Positions 20,371 to 30,456 are shown, counted from the stretch's first letter. The stretch: 56,976 nucleotides of DNA from Nitrosomonas communis (GCF_900114745.1 NZ_FOUB01000024.1:1-56976); one strand, 5' to 3'. Numbers and translations are program-made. The notes: generated from the sequence alone by a model not told the origin.

Positions 20371-21114
20371 ATGTCTCAGACACGACATATTTTTGGATTT
20401 CATGCCATTATGAGCCGTTTACGGCAGAATCCGGACAGTATCAAAGAAATCTATATCGATTCAGCGCGACATGATCACCGTGCGCGCGATCTATGTAAAC
20501 TTGCTGAAACCAAAAATATCCGGTTAATACATTGCGATAACACAAGGCTTGCTGGAATGGTGGGGACCACTCACCATCAAGGAGTAGTGGCTAACATCAT
20601 GGCTACTCAGAGTTACGCCACCATTGAAGACATCTTGGAGGCAGTAAATGAACTCCATTTGCTCCTAATATTAGATGGCATCAAGGATCCACACAATCTA
20701 GGAGCATGCTTGCGCGTTGCTGATGCATTAGGTGCGCATGCTGTCATTGCACCTAAAGATCGCTCCGTAGGATTGACGGCTACTGTACATAAGGTTGCTA
20801 GCGGTGCCGCTGATACTGTACCTTTTGTTACTGTCACCAACTTAGCTCGAACTTTACGTGAACTCAAAGAAGAAGGTATCTGGGTTATCGGCACTGCGGC
20901 TGAAGCGACTGATCGCCTTGAGAGTATTTCACTTGATGGTCCTATAGCTTGGGTATTAGGTGCAGAACACGAGGGCATGCGTCGCCTGACAAAGGAAACC
21001 TGTGATCAACTGGTACGTATTCCAATGGTCGGCAGTGTTGAAAGCCTGAATGTATCAGTGAGTGCAGGGATTTGCTTATTCGAGACTTTCCGCCAGCGAT
21101 CAAGAAAAGTTTGA
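20371..21114 (+). CDS. rlmB: 23S rRNA (guanosine-2'-O-)-methyltransferase RlmB
   Basis: 247 residues, a SpoU-family (SPOUT) enzyme that methylates G2251 in the P loop of 23S rRNA. The N-terminal substrate-binding domain starts with FGFHAI. The three SpoU motifs are present: DPHNLGACLRVADA at about 106-119, WVLGAEHEGM near 190, and SLNVSVSAGICLFE near the end. The 190 bases after rnr hold no gene. The pair rnr-rlmB is conserved in proteobacteria. Confidence 0.95.
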   Translation: MSQTRHIFGFHAIMSRLRQNPDSIKEIYIDSARHDHRARDLCKLAETKNIRLIHCDNTRLAGMVGTTHHQGVVANIMATQSYATIEDILEAVNELHLLLILDGIKDPHNLGACLRVADALGAHAVIAPKDRSVGLTATVHKVASGAADTVPFVTVTNLARTLRELKEEGIWVIGTAAEATDRLESISLDGPIAWVLGAEHEGMRRLTKETCDQLVRIPMVGSVESLNVSVSAGICLFETFRQRSRKV

Positions 21115-21190
21115 TTAATAGGCAAAGGTGATAATTTTTTTGTTTTTCTCAAGCACCTAGGTTTAATTTTGATTAGGAGGTTGATATCTC

Positions 21191-21741
21191 TTGAGACGCG
21201 TTAAAGGCATCTTGATTTATACACTGATCGTATTTTTTGCTTCTTTCATTTATTTTGTGTATGCCTATTCGGTTTATCCGACTATTGAAGAAAGAGAAAC
21301 ATTTTTGAGCGAGATGGGTGAGGGCTTGGGCAATATTGTTTTAATAGCGCTGTTCGTTATTTATTCCCGAACTTTGCTTAAACTTGTGTTAAAAAAAAGG
21401 GTGATGGCGCAACGCTTATTACCAGAATATGCACCGCCCATTGATTCTTCCCATTTTACGCATCTACTAGGATAGATAGATCGAACTCATCCTTATATAG
21501 GTATTTTCACGATCGCAATTATCTTGCTTCAAATTGTGATGATGGGAATGCCTATGTATATTGTTTTTTTCCACTGGTTTTAGCGTTAATTATCTGGCAA
21601 GGATTATTTGGTTTATTCCTCACCTGGCATTTTTTATCTACCGAACTGAAAAAGTTTTCTTATTTTGTACATGCCCAGTTTGTAACGGGTATCGCAATCG
21701 GTATTTTTGCTTTTTTCGGGCACTTGTTAATTGATAATTAA
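21191..21741 (+). pseudogene. Small multi-pass membrane protein, broken
   Basis: A TTG start at 21191 follows a strong AGGAGG and gives 94 residues with two membrane segments (around 8-28 and 49-66) up to a TAG at 21473-21475. The frame continues past that stop with DRTHPYIGIFTIAIILLQ and then shifts by one base into FPLVLALIIWQGLFGLFL and a last hydrophobic helix, ending at TAA 21739-21741. So a four- or five-helix protein of about 180 residues has one stop and one frameshift. I do not recognise the family. The good ribosome-binding site suggests recent decay, or a sequencing error. Confidence 0.6.
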
Positions 21742-21782
21742 AGCAAAAAAAGCAGAAATGGTGAAGTTTAGATAGCTCTCTA

Positions 21783-21884
21783 ATTCCATTTCCAAATCAA
21801 ACATGACGCGAAGGCGAGCCGCAGATAGTATAAATAATACGGCAAGGTGAAGCCGACAAAGTCAGTTGTGATTTGGAAATGGAA
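21783..21884. mobile_element. MITE copy 2
   Basis: A 102-bp element with inverted repeats at both ends (ATTCCATTTCCAAATCA and its complement, 17 of 17 matching). It is flanked by TA at 21781-21782 and 21885-21886. The interior differs from copy 1 at only a few bases and carries the same internal direct repeat (AAGGCGAGCCGCA, AAGGTGAAGCCGACA). It lies in the same orientation as copy 1, just after the broken membrane gene. Confidence 0.88.
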
Positions 21885-21886
21885 TA

Positions 21887-22310
21887 AAAAGATTCTCCAA
21901 TGATAGCTAGTGACAGATTGGTTCAAAGTAATCCACTGATTATTTTCTGAATTTGAACAACTGTAGTCTTTACAGTTAGTAACATGAAGAAAGCTTGATA
22001 ATCCTGCATTTTCTTATAACTTATCAATAAGAGGCTTAACTTTTACGTATTTACCCGTATTTATTCACTTCCTGTTTTTCTATATCTTTCTGAACAATAA
22101 TTAAGCCGGTTTACATGCGACACTTTAAGAGGAAGGCGTATGTTAGTGTGATTTAGTTTGTGGATTGTGATTTTCGGTGGAAGTAGACAATAGGCAACCT
22201 AATTTTTATTTCCAATTGCATACTCTAAAAATCACTATAACTCACTAGATTGGTCGGTTATGTGAAGACTTTTGGTGTGTCTCCTCTTTGTCTAGAAGGA
22301 TCAAACAGAA
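21887..22310. other. Gap before the transport/phosphatase operon
   Basis: About 420 bases with no credible coding frame. It should hold the promoter of the operon that starts at 22311, but I see no convincing -35/-10 pair; a TATAAC near 22240 has a poor upstream partner. Nothing else was recognised. Confidence 0.5.
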
Positions 22311-23345
22311 GTGAGCATAAGCAAAATATGGCATAACAGCTGTCTCCAAGGAAAGAAGTATACCATCATACTAGCGATGCCTGTGCTGTTCATAGCATGG
22401 ATTGTTGCGTTCCCTCTTGGCGCCACTGAAACTCCATTGAAAATCGCTTCTCTCATGCCTCTGTGGAGCCCACAAGCTCAGTTTGCCGGCTATTACGTGG
22501 CTCTCGACAAGGGAATCTATGCTCGGCATGGGATTGACCTTAAAATTCTCAGAGCTGGACCTGGGCATTCTCCTGCTGAAGATCTAGAAAAAGGCACTAC
22601 TGACTTTGCCATTCTTTGGTTAACAACCGCCCTGCAGCATCGTTCTGCAGGGACCAGACTTGTTAACCTGGCCCAAATCACACAGCAGTCTTCAATGATG
22701 TTGATTTCAAAAAAAACTGCCGGTATCAAGACCATTGATGATATGGATGGCAAAAAAATCGGGTTGTGGGAAGGCGACGTGTCTATACCGCCGCGCACTC
22801 TTTTCGCCCAGCACCGTATCAAGGTCAGAGAAGTGCGTCAGTCTCACACCGTCAATCTCTTTCTGCGTGGTGGTATCGATGTGACATCGGCCATGTGGTT
22901 CAATGAGTACCACACCATTCTCAATTCCGGAATTGATCCTGAGGAATTGAATGTTATTTTCCTGAGAGATGAGGGGATGAATTTTCTGGAGGATGGCATC
23001 TACATGATGGAAAGGACTTTGCATAAAGACCCTGCCCTGGCAGTAGCTTTTGTCAAGGCATCGTTGGAGGGATGGCGCTATGCTTTTGCTCATCCAGGCG
23101 AGACACTGGATATTGTCATCAAATATATGCGTGAAGCCCATCTACCAGCCAACCGGATGCATCAGAAATGGATGCTAGAGCGGATGCGGGACCTGATGGT
23201 GCCTGTCAATTCTAAAGGAACCCTAGGCCATCTTATGCAACAGGATTTCGAGGCCGTAGCCCATGCGCTGCAAAAACAAGGTCTGATTCACAAATACCCG
23301 GAATACAACGATTTTGTCTGGAGGGCTGATGCCGGGGAAAAATAG
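22311..23345 (+). CDS. NMT1/THI5-like periplasmic substrate-binding protein
   Basis: 344 residues from a GTG. A hydrophobic stretch at about 18-38 (IILAMPVLFIAWIVAFPLG) acts as signal peptide or anchor, so the rest is periplasmic. The body resembles the binding proteins of ABC importers for sulfonates, thiamine precursors and similar compounds: WSPQAQFAGYYVALDKGIY is the family's opening block and DDMDGKKIGLWEGD its hinge. No matching permease or ATPase of that type is near. Instead the gene overlaps the following phosphatase gene by 17 bases, so the protein may present a ligand to that sensor. Substrate unknown. Confidence 0.8.
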   Translation: MSISKIWHNSCLQGKKYTIILAMPVLFIAWIVAFPLGATETPLKIASLMPLWSPQAQFAGYYVALDKGIYARHGIDLKILRAGPGHSPAEDLEKGTTDFAILWLTTALQHRSAGTRLVNLAQITQQSSMMLISKKTAGIKTIDDMDGKKIGLWEGDVSIPPRTLFAQHRIKVREVRQSHTVNLFLRGGIDVTSAMWFNEYHTILNSGIDPEELNVIFLRDEGMNFLEDGIYMMERTLHKDPALAVAFVKASLEGWRYAFAHPGETLDIVIKYMREAHLPANRMHQKWMLERMRDLMVPVNSKGTLGHLMQQDFEAVAHALQKQGLIHKYPEYNDFVWRADAGEK

Positions 23346-25290
23346 TATTGTTATCAGACTCGTTCTGGTTATAACGCTCTCTAGTGTAGCCATCTTCGTT
23401 GTGACGCTCGGCTATAACTATCATCAGTCCCGGACCATTCTACAAAGCGAGCTGGAAAGCAATGCGCGTAACCTCGCCATGTCATTGATTAATAAGGTAG
23501 AGACACAGCTTATGGCGGTTACCAAAGTGACGGAAGGGTTAGCGCGCTCATTGGAGACAAGCAAGCTTACAGAGCAGCAGCTCCTTTCCTTGCTTAGAAT
23601 AACTGTCGAAAGTAATCCAGAAATTTACGGCTCGTTTGCTGCCTTTGAGCCCTACGCCTTCAACGCTGATTTACGTTTGTACGCACCTTATTATTTCTGG
23701 AAAAAAGGAAAGATTGCTTTTAGCCACCTGGAGGACTCGTATATGGATTTTCCGTATCTGTACTGGGATTGGTACCAGATTCCGCGCGAACTAGGCAAAC
23801 TCGAATGGAGCGAACCTTATTTCGATGAAGGCGCTGGCAATATTGTGATGTCGACCTGTTCGATTCCTTTCTATAATGAAATCAATGGTAAGAAACAACT
23901 ACAGGGGATTGTAGGCGCAGACGTTTCCCTGGAAGCCCTAACAGAACTCGTCTCTTCAGTCAAAATACTCAGAACTGGCTATGCGGCTTTACTTTCCCGT
24001 AATGGGACGATACTTGCTCATCCAATGAAGGATGCCATTATGAACGAAACATTCTTCAGCATTGCAGAAGCGCGCAATGACCCCTCCCTGCGGGAACTCG
24101 GCAAGAAAATGATCAGGGGTGAGACAGGCTTTATCCACTACCAGAGCTTGGCAGGGTTCATGAGCTGGATGTATTATACACCAATCCCTTCGACAGGATG
24201 GACGCTTGCAGTTGTTTTTCCGGAGACAGAGCTGCTGGAGAATGTCAAAAAGTTGAGCATGACCATGGCGGTGATGGGTTTTGGTGGGATCCTCATGTTA
24301 ATCGTAGCAGTGGCCTACATTGCCAAGGCTATTATAAAACCACTCCAATTGCTGACCGCTGCGACCGATGAAATCGCTTCCGGCAACTTTGATGTGCCAT
24401 TGCCAACAGTGCACATGAACGATGAGGTGGGTGTGCTCACGCATAACTTTCAAGTTATGAAACAGTCGCTCAAAGAATACATCAAAAACCTAACCGAGAT
24501 GACTGCGGCCAAAGAAAGGATCCAGAGCGAACTAAGAATGGCAACCCAAATCCAGGTCAGCCTGCTACCGCGCACTTTCCCCCCGTTTCCTGAACATACC
24601 GAGTTTGAAATCTATGCATCGATGATTCCTGCCAAAGAGGTGGGGGGTGACTTTTACGACTTCTTTTTCATTAACGAAACCAATCTGTGTTTCCTGATTG
24701 CGGACGTCTCCGATAAAGGCGTTCCCGCTGCGTTGTACATGATGGTGGCCAAGACCCTGTTGAAGACCGAGGGCCAGCGGCTTGGGGAACCAGACAAGAT
24801 GCTTACTTCTGTTAATAAGATTCTCGCGGCGGACAATGACAATTGTATGTTTACTACAGTGTTCTGCGCTATTCTGGATATTACGAATGGCAATGTACGT
24901 TTTGCCAATGCTGGCCACAATCCTCCACTGATCATTGACTCGCAAGGGGTACGCTATCTTAGCCCGAAACCGGGGTTAATGCTGGGCGCTATGACTGATA
25001 CAATTTTTGTGACCGAGCATCTTATGCTAGGGCCGGAAGACATTTTCTTTCTCTATACCGATGGTGTGACCGAAGCAAAGAATCCGGAAGATACACTGTA
25101 TGGAGAGGAGCGGTTGCTCAATGTGCTGCAAAATGCCCCCCGAGAGGATCTTGCAAATTTGATTCATTATATCAACTCTGAAGTGGCACATCATGCCAAT
25201 GGTGCCCCTCAATCGGACGATATCACCATGCTGGCGATAAAAATGACACCGCATAAAGTTTGCACAAAAGATATAAGGAAGAAGGCATGA
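23329..25290 (+). CDS. Cache-HAMP-SpoIIE (PP2C-type) membrane phosphatase
   Basis: 653 residues from the ATG at 23329; a TTG 15 bases upstream also opens the frame, but GGAGGG lies just before the ATG. Order: membrane helix at 7-28, periplasmic double-Cache sensor (about 30-285), second helix (310-335), HAMP (336-390) and SpoIIE phosphatase (about 410-650). The catalytic metal sites are present: GGDFYDFF (about 438-445), ADVSDKG (457-463), NAGHNPP, YTDGVTEA and QSDDITML. Such enzymes dephosphorylate STAS proteins in partner-switch systems; the STAS gene lies downstream in the same operon. The stop overlaps the next gene in ATGA. Confidence 0.93.
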   Translation: MPGKNSIVIRLVLVITLSSVAIFVVTLGYNYHQSRTILQSELESNARNLAMSLINKVETQLMAVTKVTEGLARSLETSKLTEQQLLSLLRITVESNPEIYGSFAAFEPYAFNADLRLYAPYYFWKKGKIAFSHLEDSYMDFPYLYWDWYQIPRELGKLEWSEPYFDEGAGNIVMSTCSIPFYNEINGKKQLQGIVGADVSLEALTELVSSVKILRTGYAALLSRNGTILAHPMKDAIMNETFFSIAEARNDPSLRELGKKMIRGETGFIHYQSLAGFMSWMYYTPIPSTGWTLAVVFPETELLENVKKLSMTMAVMGFGGILMLIVAVAYIAKAIIKPLQLLTAATDEIASGNFDVPLPTVHMNDEVGVLTHNFQVMKQSLKEYIKNLTEMTAAKERIQSELRMATQIQVSLLPRTFPPFPEHTEFEIYASMIPAKEVGGDFYDFFFINETNLCFLIADVSDKGVPAALYMMVAKTLLKTEGQRLGEPDKMLTSVNKILAADNDNCMFTTVFCAILDITNGNVRFANAGHNPPLIIDSQGVRYLSPKPGLMLGAMTDTIFVTEHLMLGPEDIFFLYTDGVTEAKNPEDTLYGEERLLNVLQNAPREDLANLIHYINSEVAHHANGAPQSDDITMLAIKMTPHKVCTKDIRKKA

Positions 25291-28289
25291 AAATACCGGC
25301 GCTATTGGCGCTGATTATTCTGGTAGCATTTGCTCCGCTTGCAGGTTGCAAGAAAAGTGAAATTGTTATTACTAGGCTTGATCAAGCAAAAAATGCAAGA
25401 ATCGGCGTGATGACTGGTTCAACCGGTGAAGCGATCACCCGTGCCAGATTCCCGCAGGCGCAGGTCAAAAGTTTCGACGATATCATGGATGCTGTGGCCG
25501 CCATGAATTCGGGTCAACTTGACACGATCGTAACGGCATATCCCGCTGCGCTTCAAGTCTCAAAGAAGAATCCAGAATTGGGATTGTTAGCCGAGCCGCT
25601 TGCCTATGAGGACACTGCGATTGCTCTCAAGAAAGGTAATGACGAGCTACTGTCCACATTGAATAGAATAATCTCTGAGCTGAAGAGCGACGGTACATTG
25701 GAATCGATGAAGAAGCGCTGGTTTAAACTAGATTTGAGCCCTTATGAAGAAATAAACATCACCCTCCCTATAGAAGGGAAGCCGTTAAAAATAGGGGTAA
25801 GTGCCACACGAGAACCATTCAGTTTTGTCGACAAAAACGGCAGAGTAACCGGGCATGACGGTGAGCTAGCGCGTATTATCGGCGTCAAGCTGCAGAGACC
25901 AGTTGAATTTTACAATATGAAATTCATGGCGCTAATACCAGCACTGCAATCCGGCAAGGTTGATTTGATTGTAACCGGCATGACTGCAACAGAGGAACGC
26001 CGAAAATTTGTAGATTTTACACAGCCATACTATGCTAATGCTCAGGTTATGCTCGTCAGAGAAACCCCTACAGCTAAGACACAACCATTACTAGCAACAG
26101 GCTCAAAGCTTACTACCGTTACAAACCTGAAAAATAAGCGCATTGCTGTGCTGGTCGGTTCAGCTCACGATATTTATGCGACGAAAAATTATCCTGATGC
26201 CACCATTCTTCAATATAAATCTCCTGCCGATGTTGCCTTGGCAGTCAAATCAGGCAAGGTCGATGCCGCCTTGTACGATGCCGAGCCCTTACGCGAAATC
26301 ATGCGCCAGGACGATTCTTTTGGATTATTAGGAGATCCGCTATTCACATTCCCGATAGGGGTCGGCTTTAACAAAGATATTGAGACCCTAAGGGATCAAT
26401 TTAATCAATTTTTATCAGAGATCAAACAAAGCGGCATTTACCACGACATGATCCATCGCTGGATGGAACAGGGCGAGACACATATGCCCATCATTGAAAA
26501 CATAAAACCGGATGGTGTACTTATTGCTGGGATCAGCGATGCCGGCCTACCCTTTACAGCGGTTAAAGATAACCAGCTGGTTGGGTTCGATATAGAGCTC
26601 TTAGAGAGATTTGCGGCTTATCTTGGCAAAGAGTTAAAGCTTGCCAATATGGATTTCGGTAGCCTGATCGCTGCTGTTTCTACTGGTAAAGTCGACATGA
26701 TTGCCAGCGCCATCTATGTAACGGAAGAAAGAAAAAAACAAATCAATTTTTCTGAGCCGTATTATGAAATCGGCACTCGTGTTTTTGCCTTAAAGAAAAA
26801 TATTTTGAACGTGAGCCAAGCTGGATTTGATCAAGTTAAGCAGAAAAAAATTACATCAGTTACGGATCTCCAAGACAAACGCATCGGCGTGTTGCTCGGT
26901 TCCGTTCATGACACCTATGCAATGGAACACTATCCAAACGCAACTATCCTGCAATACAAAAATTTGTCTGATCTGCTGCTGGCGGTAAAATCAGGTAAGG
27001 TCGATGCCGCGATATACAATCGAGAAAGCTTGGTTGAAATACTTAGCAAAGACAGTGAACTAGGGCCAGTGGGAGCTTTGCTTTCCTATCCTATCGGTAT
27101 TGGTTTCAATAAGGACAATGATGCATTACGTGCAAAATTCAACGAATTTCTCCAACGTATCAAGTCAGATGGTCTTTACAACGATATGGTATATCGCTGG
27201 GTGGAAAAGGGCGATATACACATGCCTGAGATTGTTAATCCGAAATTAAACGGCACCTTGGTTGTGGGTATAGTCAGCGACAAGGGGCTTCCCTTTACGG
27301 TACTCAAAGAAAACAAGTTGATTGGATTCGATATCGAACTTGCAAAAAGATTTGCCGCCTATCTCAGGAAAGAGGTCAAATTTGCCGATATGGATTTTGG
27401 CAGCCTGATCGCGGCCGTGTCTAGTGGCAAAGTCGATATGATTGCGAGCACTCTCTATATAACGGAAGAAAGGAAAAAACAGATTGATTTTTCCGATCCC
27501 TATTATGAGATAGCCACTGAAGTTTTCGCCCTTAAAAGGAATATTTCAGACTATGATATCGAATCAACTCCTGTAATCGAGCCTCCTACGTTCCTCACAG
27601 GGATAATCAGCAGCTTTTACAGCAATATTATCCAGGAGGACCGTTATCTCTTGATTTGGGATGGCTTGAAAACCACTGTAATCATCTCGATATTTTCGAC
27701 GATTTTAGGAACACTGCTTGGTGCATCCGTGTGTTTTATGCGCATGTCCCACAGGACTATCCTTAATCTGCCTGCCAAAGTTTATATCAACCTCATCCGC
27801 GGCATGCCGGTTTTGATTCTGTTGATGCTGATCTTTTATGTGGTTTTTGCATCGGTCAGTATCAACCCGGTACTGGTTGCGATTATTGCTTTCGGTATGA
27901 ATTTTGCTGCTTATGTCTCTGAAATCTTCAGATCTGGCATTGAAGGAGTTAACAGAGGGCAGATAGAAGCCGGTATCGCCATGGGCTTCACCAAGTTCAA
28001 GACATTTGTGTTCATTGTTTTACCTCAGACCGTGCAACGCATTTTGCCGGTTTACAAAGGAGAATTCATCTCATTGGTCAAAATGACGTCCATTGTTGGA
28101 TACATTGCCGTCCAGGATCTCACCAAGGCCAGCGACATCATTCGTAGCCGTACCTTCGATGCCTTTTTTCCGCTGATAATGGTGTCAATTCTGTATTTCC
28201 TGATAGCCTGGCTACTCATGCAGTCACTGGGATATCTTGAACGGGTGACTGATCCAAGATATAAACGGCGCAAGGCGGTTAAAGCGTGA
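25287..28289 (+). CDS. Amino-acid ABC transporter: tandem binding domains fused to permease
   Basis: 1000 residues from the ATG at 25287 (a TTG 27 bases upstream is less likely; AAGGAAGAAGG precedes the ATG). A lipoprotein signal ends LAGC with C21. Then: a C-terminal half of an SBP_bac_3 domain (about 37-147), a full domain (about 167-395), a second full domain (about 409-640), an N-terminal half (about 655-750), and a HisM-type permease (about 787-985) with the EAA loop [14 protein letters not shown] near 893. The order is like three binding domains cut out of phase. Polar amino acids are the usual substrates. It overlaps its neighbours by four bases on both sides. Confidence 0.9.
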   Translation: MKIPALLALIILVAFAPLAGCKKSEIVITRLDQAKNARIGVMTGSTGEAITRARFPQAQVKSFDDIMDAVAAMNSGQLDTIVTAYPAALQVSKKNPELGLLAEPLAYEDTAIALKKGNDELLSTLNRIISELKSDGTLESMKKRWFKLDLSPYEEINITLPIEGKPLKIGVSATREPFSFVDKNGRVTGHDGELARIIGVKLQRPVEFYNMKFMALIPALQSGKVDLIVTGMTATEERRKFVDFTQPYYANAQVMLVRETPTAKTQPLLATGSKLTTVTNLKNKRIAVLVGSAHDIYATKNYPDATILQYKSPADVALAVKSGKVDAALYDAEPLREIMRQDDSFGLLGDPLFTFPIGVGFNKDIETLRDQFNQFLSEIKQSGIYHDMIHRWMEQGETHMPIIENIKPDGVLIAGISDAGLPFTAVKDNQLVGFDIELLERFAAYLGKELKLANMDFGSLIAAVSTGKVDMIASAIYVTEERKKQINFSEPYYEIGTRVFALKKNILNVSQAGFDQVKQKKITSVTDLQDKRIGVLLGSVHDTYAMEHYPNATILQYKNLSDLLLAVKSGKVDAAIYNRESLVEILSKDSELGPVGALLSYPIGIGFNKDNDALRAKFNEFLQRIKSDGLYNDMVYRWVEKGDIHMPEIVNPKLNGTLVVGIVSDKGLPFTVLKENKLIGFDIELAKRFAAYLRKEVKFADMDFGSLIAAVSSGKVDMIASTLYITEERKKQIDFSDPYYEIATEVFALKRNISDYDIESTPVIEPPTFLTGIISSFYSNIIQEDRYLLIWDGLKTTVIISIFSTILGTLLGASVCFMRMSHRTILNLPAKVYINLIRGMPVLILLMLIFYVVFASVSINPVLVAIIAFGMNFAAYVSEIFRSGIEGVNRGQIEAGIAMGFTKFKTFVFIVLPQTVQRILPVYKGEFISLVKMTSIVGYIAVQDLTKASDIIRSRTFDAFFPLIMVSILYFLIAWLLMQSLGYLERVTDPRYKRRKAVKA

Positions 28290-29389
28290 TCAAAATCGAG
28301 CATCTCACAAAGAAATACGGAGATTTGATGGTATTGAAGGACATTACTACTGAAATAAAAAAAGGAGAGATTGTCTCCATCATTGGACCTTCCGGTACCG
28401 GTAAGAGTACTTTATTACGCTGCCTCAATTTGCTCGAATATCCGACTAGTGGATCAATTTATATCAATGGCATAGACATTCTGGATAAAAAGGTCGATGT
28501 GGCAAAAATACGCCAGAAGATGAACATGGTATTCCAATCATTTAATCTTTTTTCCCACCTGTCTGTGTTGGAAAATTTAACTATCGGTCCGATCAAGCTG
28601 CGGGGAATGAGTAAAGAGGTAGCCCGGGCAAAAGCGCTTGAGCTGCTGCGGCTGGTTGGTTTAGCCGAGAAAACTGGCAATTACCCGGACGAGCTTTCAG
28701 GCGGGCAACAACAGCGCGTGGCTATTGCTCGTTGCCTGGCTATGGAGCCGGAGATCATTCTTTTTGACGAGCCGACTTCAGCGTTGGATCCAACTATGGT
28801 CAGGGAAGTGCTGTCGGTCATCCGTCGCCTCGCTAAAGAAGGTATGACCATGGCGATAGTTACCCATGAAATGGATTTTGCCCGTGATGTATCAAACAGA
28901 GTGTTGTATATGGATGAAGGGTTAATCTACGAAGAAGGGACGCCAGAGCAAATTTTCGAGCACCCACAAAAAGAAAAAACCAAGGCTTTTATCAATAGGA
29001 TACTCAGTTACACCTGTCGCATCACTTCACCTGATTATGACCTGTATGCCATGAATGCTGAAATTGAAGCTTTTTGTGATAAGCGGATCCTATCGAAGCA
29101 AACCCGGTACAACTTACTCCTATTGGTTGAAGAATTGCTGCAAATCTATAGGCCATATCTGAGCAGGGTGGCTCTGGAAATGACCATAGCCTATTCGGAA
29201 AAGAACGAATGCCTTGAGCTTATTTGTGAAAGCGCAGGGGAGAAGGTTAATCCCCTTGTCAGAGAGAATTTAGTCGATGATTTGGGGTTGATGATCATTA
29301 AGAATTTGAGTGAAAGCATTGACTATAAGTGGTCGGATGGTAAAAACAGATTACAATTTGTGATTAAAAAAACTCCCCTTGAGGGATAA
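28286..29389 (+). CDS. ABC ATPase with a C-terminal anti-sigma-kinase-like domain
   Basis: 367 residues from GTG. Residues 1-245 are a GlnQ/HisP-type ATPase that powers amino-acid uptake: Walker [10 protein letters not shown] (34-42), Q-loop VFQSFN, signature LSGGQ (137-141), Walker B IILFDEP (157-163) and H194. Residues 250-362 are an added domain that resembles the HATPase fold of RsbW-like kinases: an EE pair in LLVEELLQ (N-box position, 282-283), a weak G1 region near 312-320 and [13 protein letters not shown] (G2 position, 331-343). The N-box asparagine and the G1 aspartate are not visible, so it is probably not an active kinase. It may bind the STAS protein encoded next door. Confidence 0.85.
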   Translation: MIKIEHLTKKYGDLMVLKDITTEIKKGEIVSIIGPSGTGKSTLLRCLNLLEYPTSGSIYINGIDILDKKVDVAKIRQKMNMVFQSFNLFSHLSVLENLTIGPIKLRGMSKEVARAKALELLRLVGLAEKTGNYPDELSGGQQQRVAIARCLAMEPEIILFDEPTSALDPTMVREVLSVIRRLAKEGMTMAIVTHEMDFARDVSNRVLYMDEGLIYEEGTPEQIFEHPQKEKTKAFINRILSYTCRITSPDYDLYAMNAEIEAFCDKRILSKQTRYNLLLLVEELLQIYRPYLSRVALEMTIAYSEKNECLELICESAGEKVNPLVRENLVDDLGLMIIKNLSESIDYKWSDGKNRLQFVIKKTPLEG

Positions 29390-29394
29390 CCTCC

Positions 29395-29730
29395 ATGGAT
29401 TTACAAACTAAAAAAGAAAATAATGCCATCGTTGTAACGATTAGCGGCCGACTGGATGCAGTGACTACACCTGAGTATGAAAAAAAAATTCGAGAACTGA
29501 TCGATAGTGGAGATATTTACTTTGTGGTTGACTTTGACCAAGTCGACTATATCAGCAGCGCCGGTTTGCGTGGCCTCTTGCTTATGGCCAAGCTACTGAA
29601 TGCAAAAGGTGGTCGGCTGTGTTTGGCGAATGTCAAGGGAAACGTACGATCGGTATTCGGTATGTGCGGTTTTAATACCGTTTTCAAAATAGGAAATTCT
29701 GTTGCGGAAGCGCTTGCCGTGATTGCCTGA
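29395..29730 (+). CDS. STAS-domain anti-anti-sigma-type protein
   Basis: 111 residues, the size of SpoIIAA/RsbV. The switch region reads DYISSAGLRGLL; by alignment with SpoIIAA, S55 would be the phosphorylated serine. It is the expected target of the SpoIIE-type phosphatase upstream and of the HATPase kinase encoded convergently downstream. It starts 5 bases after the ABC ATPase stop, so it belongs to the operon. No sigma factor is nearby, so the output may be the transporter or a distant regulator. Confidence 0.93.
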   Translation: MDLQTKKENNAIVVTISGRLDAVTTPEYEKKIRELIDSGDIYFVVDFDQVDYISSAGLRGLLLMAKLLNAKGGRLCLANVKGNVRSVFGMCGFNTVFKIGNSVAEALAVIA

Positions 29731-29752
29731 TCAAAGATTTTCTGGAACACCA

Positions 29753-30244
29753 TTATTCCGGTGAAAGTTGATGTAATTTCTTGAGTAATATAATTAAATT
29801 ACCAGTACCATCATAGTAAGCCTGAACATCATCCATCAGTTTTTTCACAATATGCACACCAAGGCCACCGACAGGGCGTTCGTTAATATCCAGATCCAGG
29901 TTAGGTTTAGGAGCCTGCTTAAAGGGGTCATACTGGGGGGCATCATCCTTGAGCAGAATTTCCAGCCATTCATTCGATACACTCATTCGGACATGAATGA
30001 ACCGATTATTGGCACACTTGAGGCCATGCAGAATGGTATTTGTTATCAATTCTTCTAAACAAAGGTTAACCGAGAAAGCCAGATCAGGGTCAGATAGAGC
30101 TTTGTTAACAGCATCAGCAAGCTTTTCAATTTCTTCGAGCCGTGCAGGCACTCGGCAATCCAGCAATACCTCTTTATTATTCTCGCAAACGTGGGATTCC
30201 TTGGGTTTGCTTTCCTTAATCTGGGGAGGTTTGTTAGATTTCAC
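29753..30244 (-). CDS. Anti-sigma-type serine kinase (RsbW-like HATPase)
   Basis: 163 residues with all ATP-binding boxes of the GHKL kinase family: N-box LEELITNTILHG (E64-E65, N69), G1 KDDAPQYDP with D101, and G2 PVGGLGVHIVKKL (126-136). Such proteins phosphorylate STAS proteins and hold sigma factors. The first 25 residues are a charged extension with no known role. The gene faces the STAS gene tail to tail with 22 bases between stops, so the pair is kept together but transcribed separately. Confidence 0.92.
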   Translation of the reverse strand: MKSNKPPQIKESKPKESHVCENNKEVLLDCRVPARLEEIEKLADAVNKALSDPDLAFSVNLCLEELITNTILHGLKCANNRFIHVRMSVSNEWLEILLKDDAPQYDPFKQAPKPNLDLDINERPVGGLGVHIVKKLMDDVQAYYDGTGNLIILLKKLHQLSPE

Positions 30245-30456
30245 TATATTACCATTTGAATCTCAAAATAGTATTTTAACGAGTAATCATCAGTTTTTAT
30301 CCATTTCTAATCCTTCCGCAAAACCCCATGAATAAGTAGCAGGCAAAGACATCAGGTGCTAGAGAGGGGGTGATGCTCCCAGGCAGGTCACAGGGATTCG
30401 TAAAACCAATTGCTATCACCCCAAGAACGCCAGATTGGGCTGGTAAGCCATTTGCC

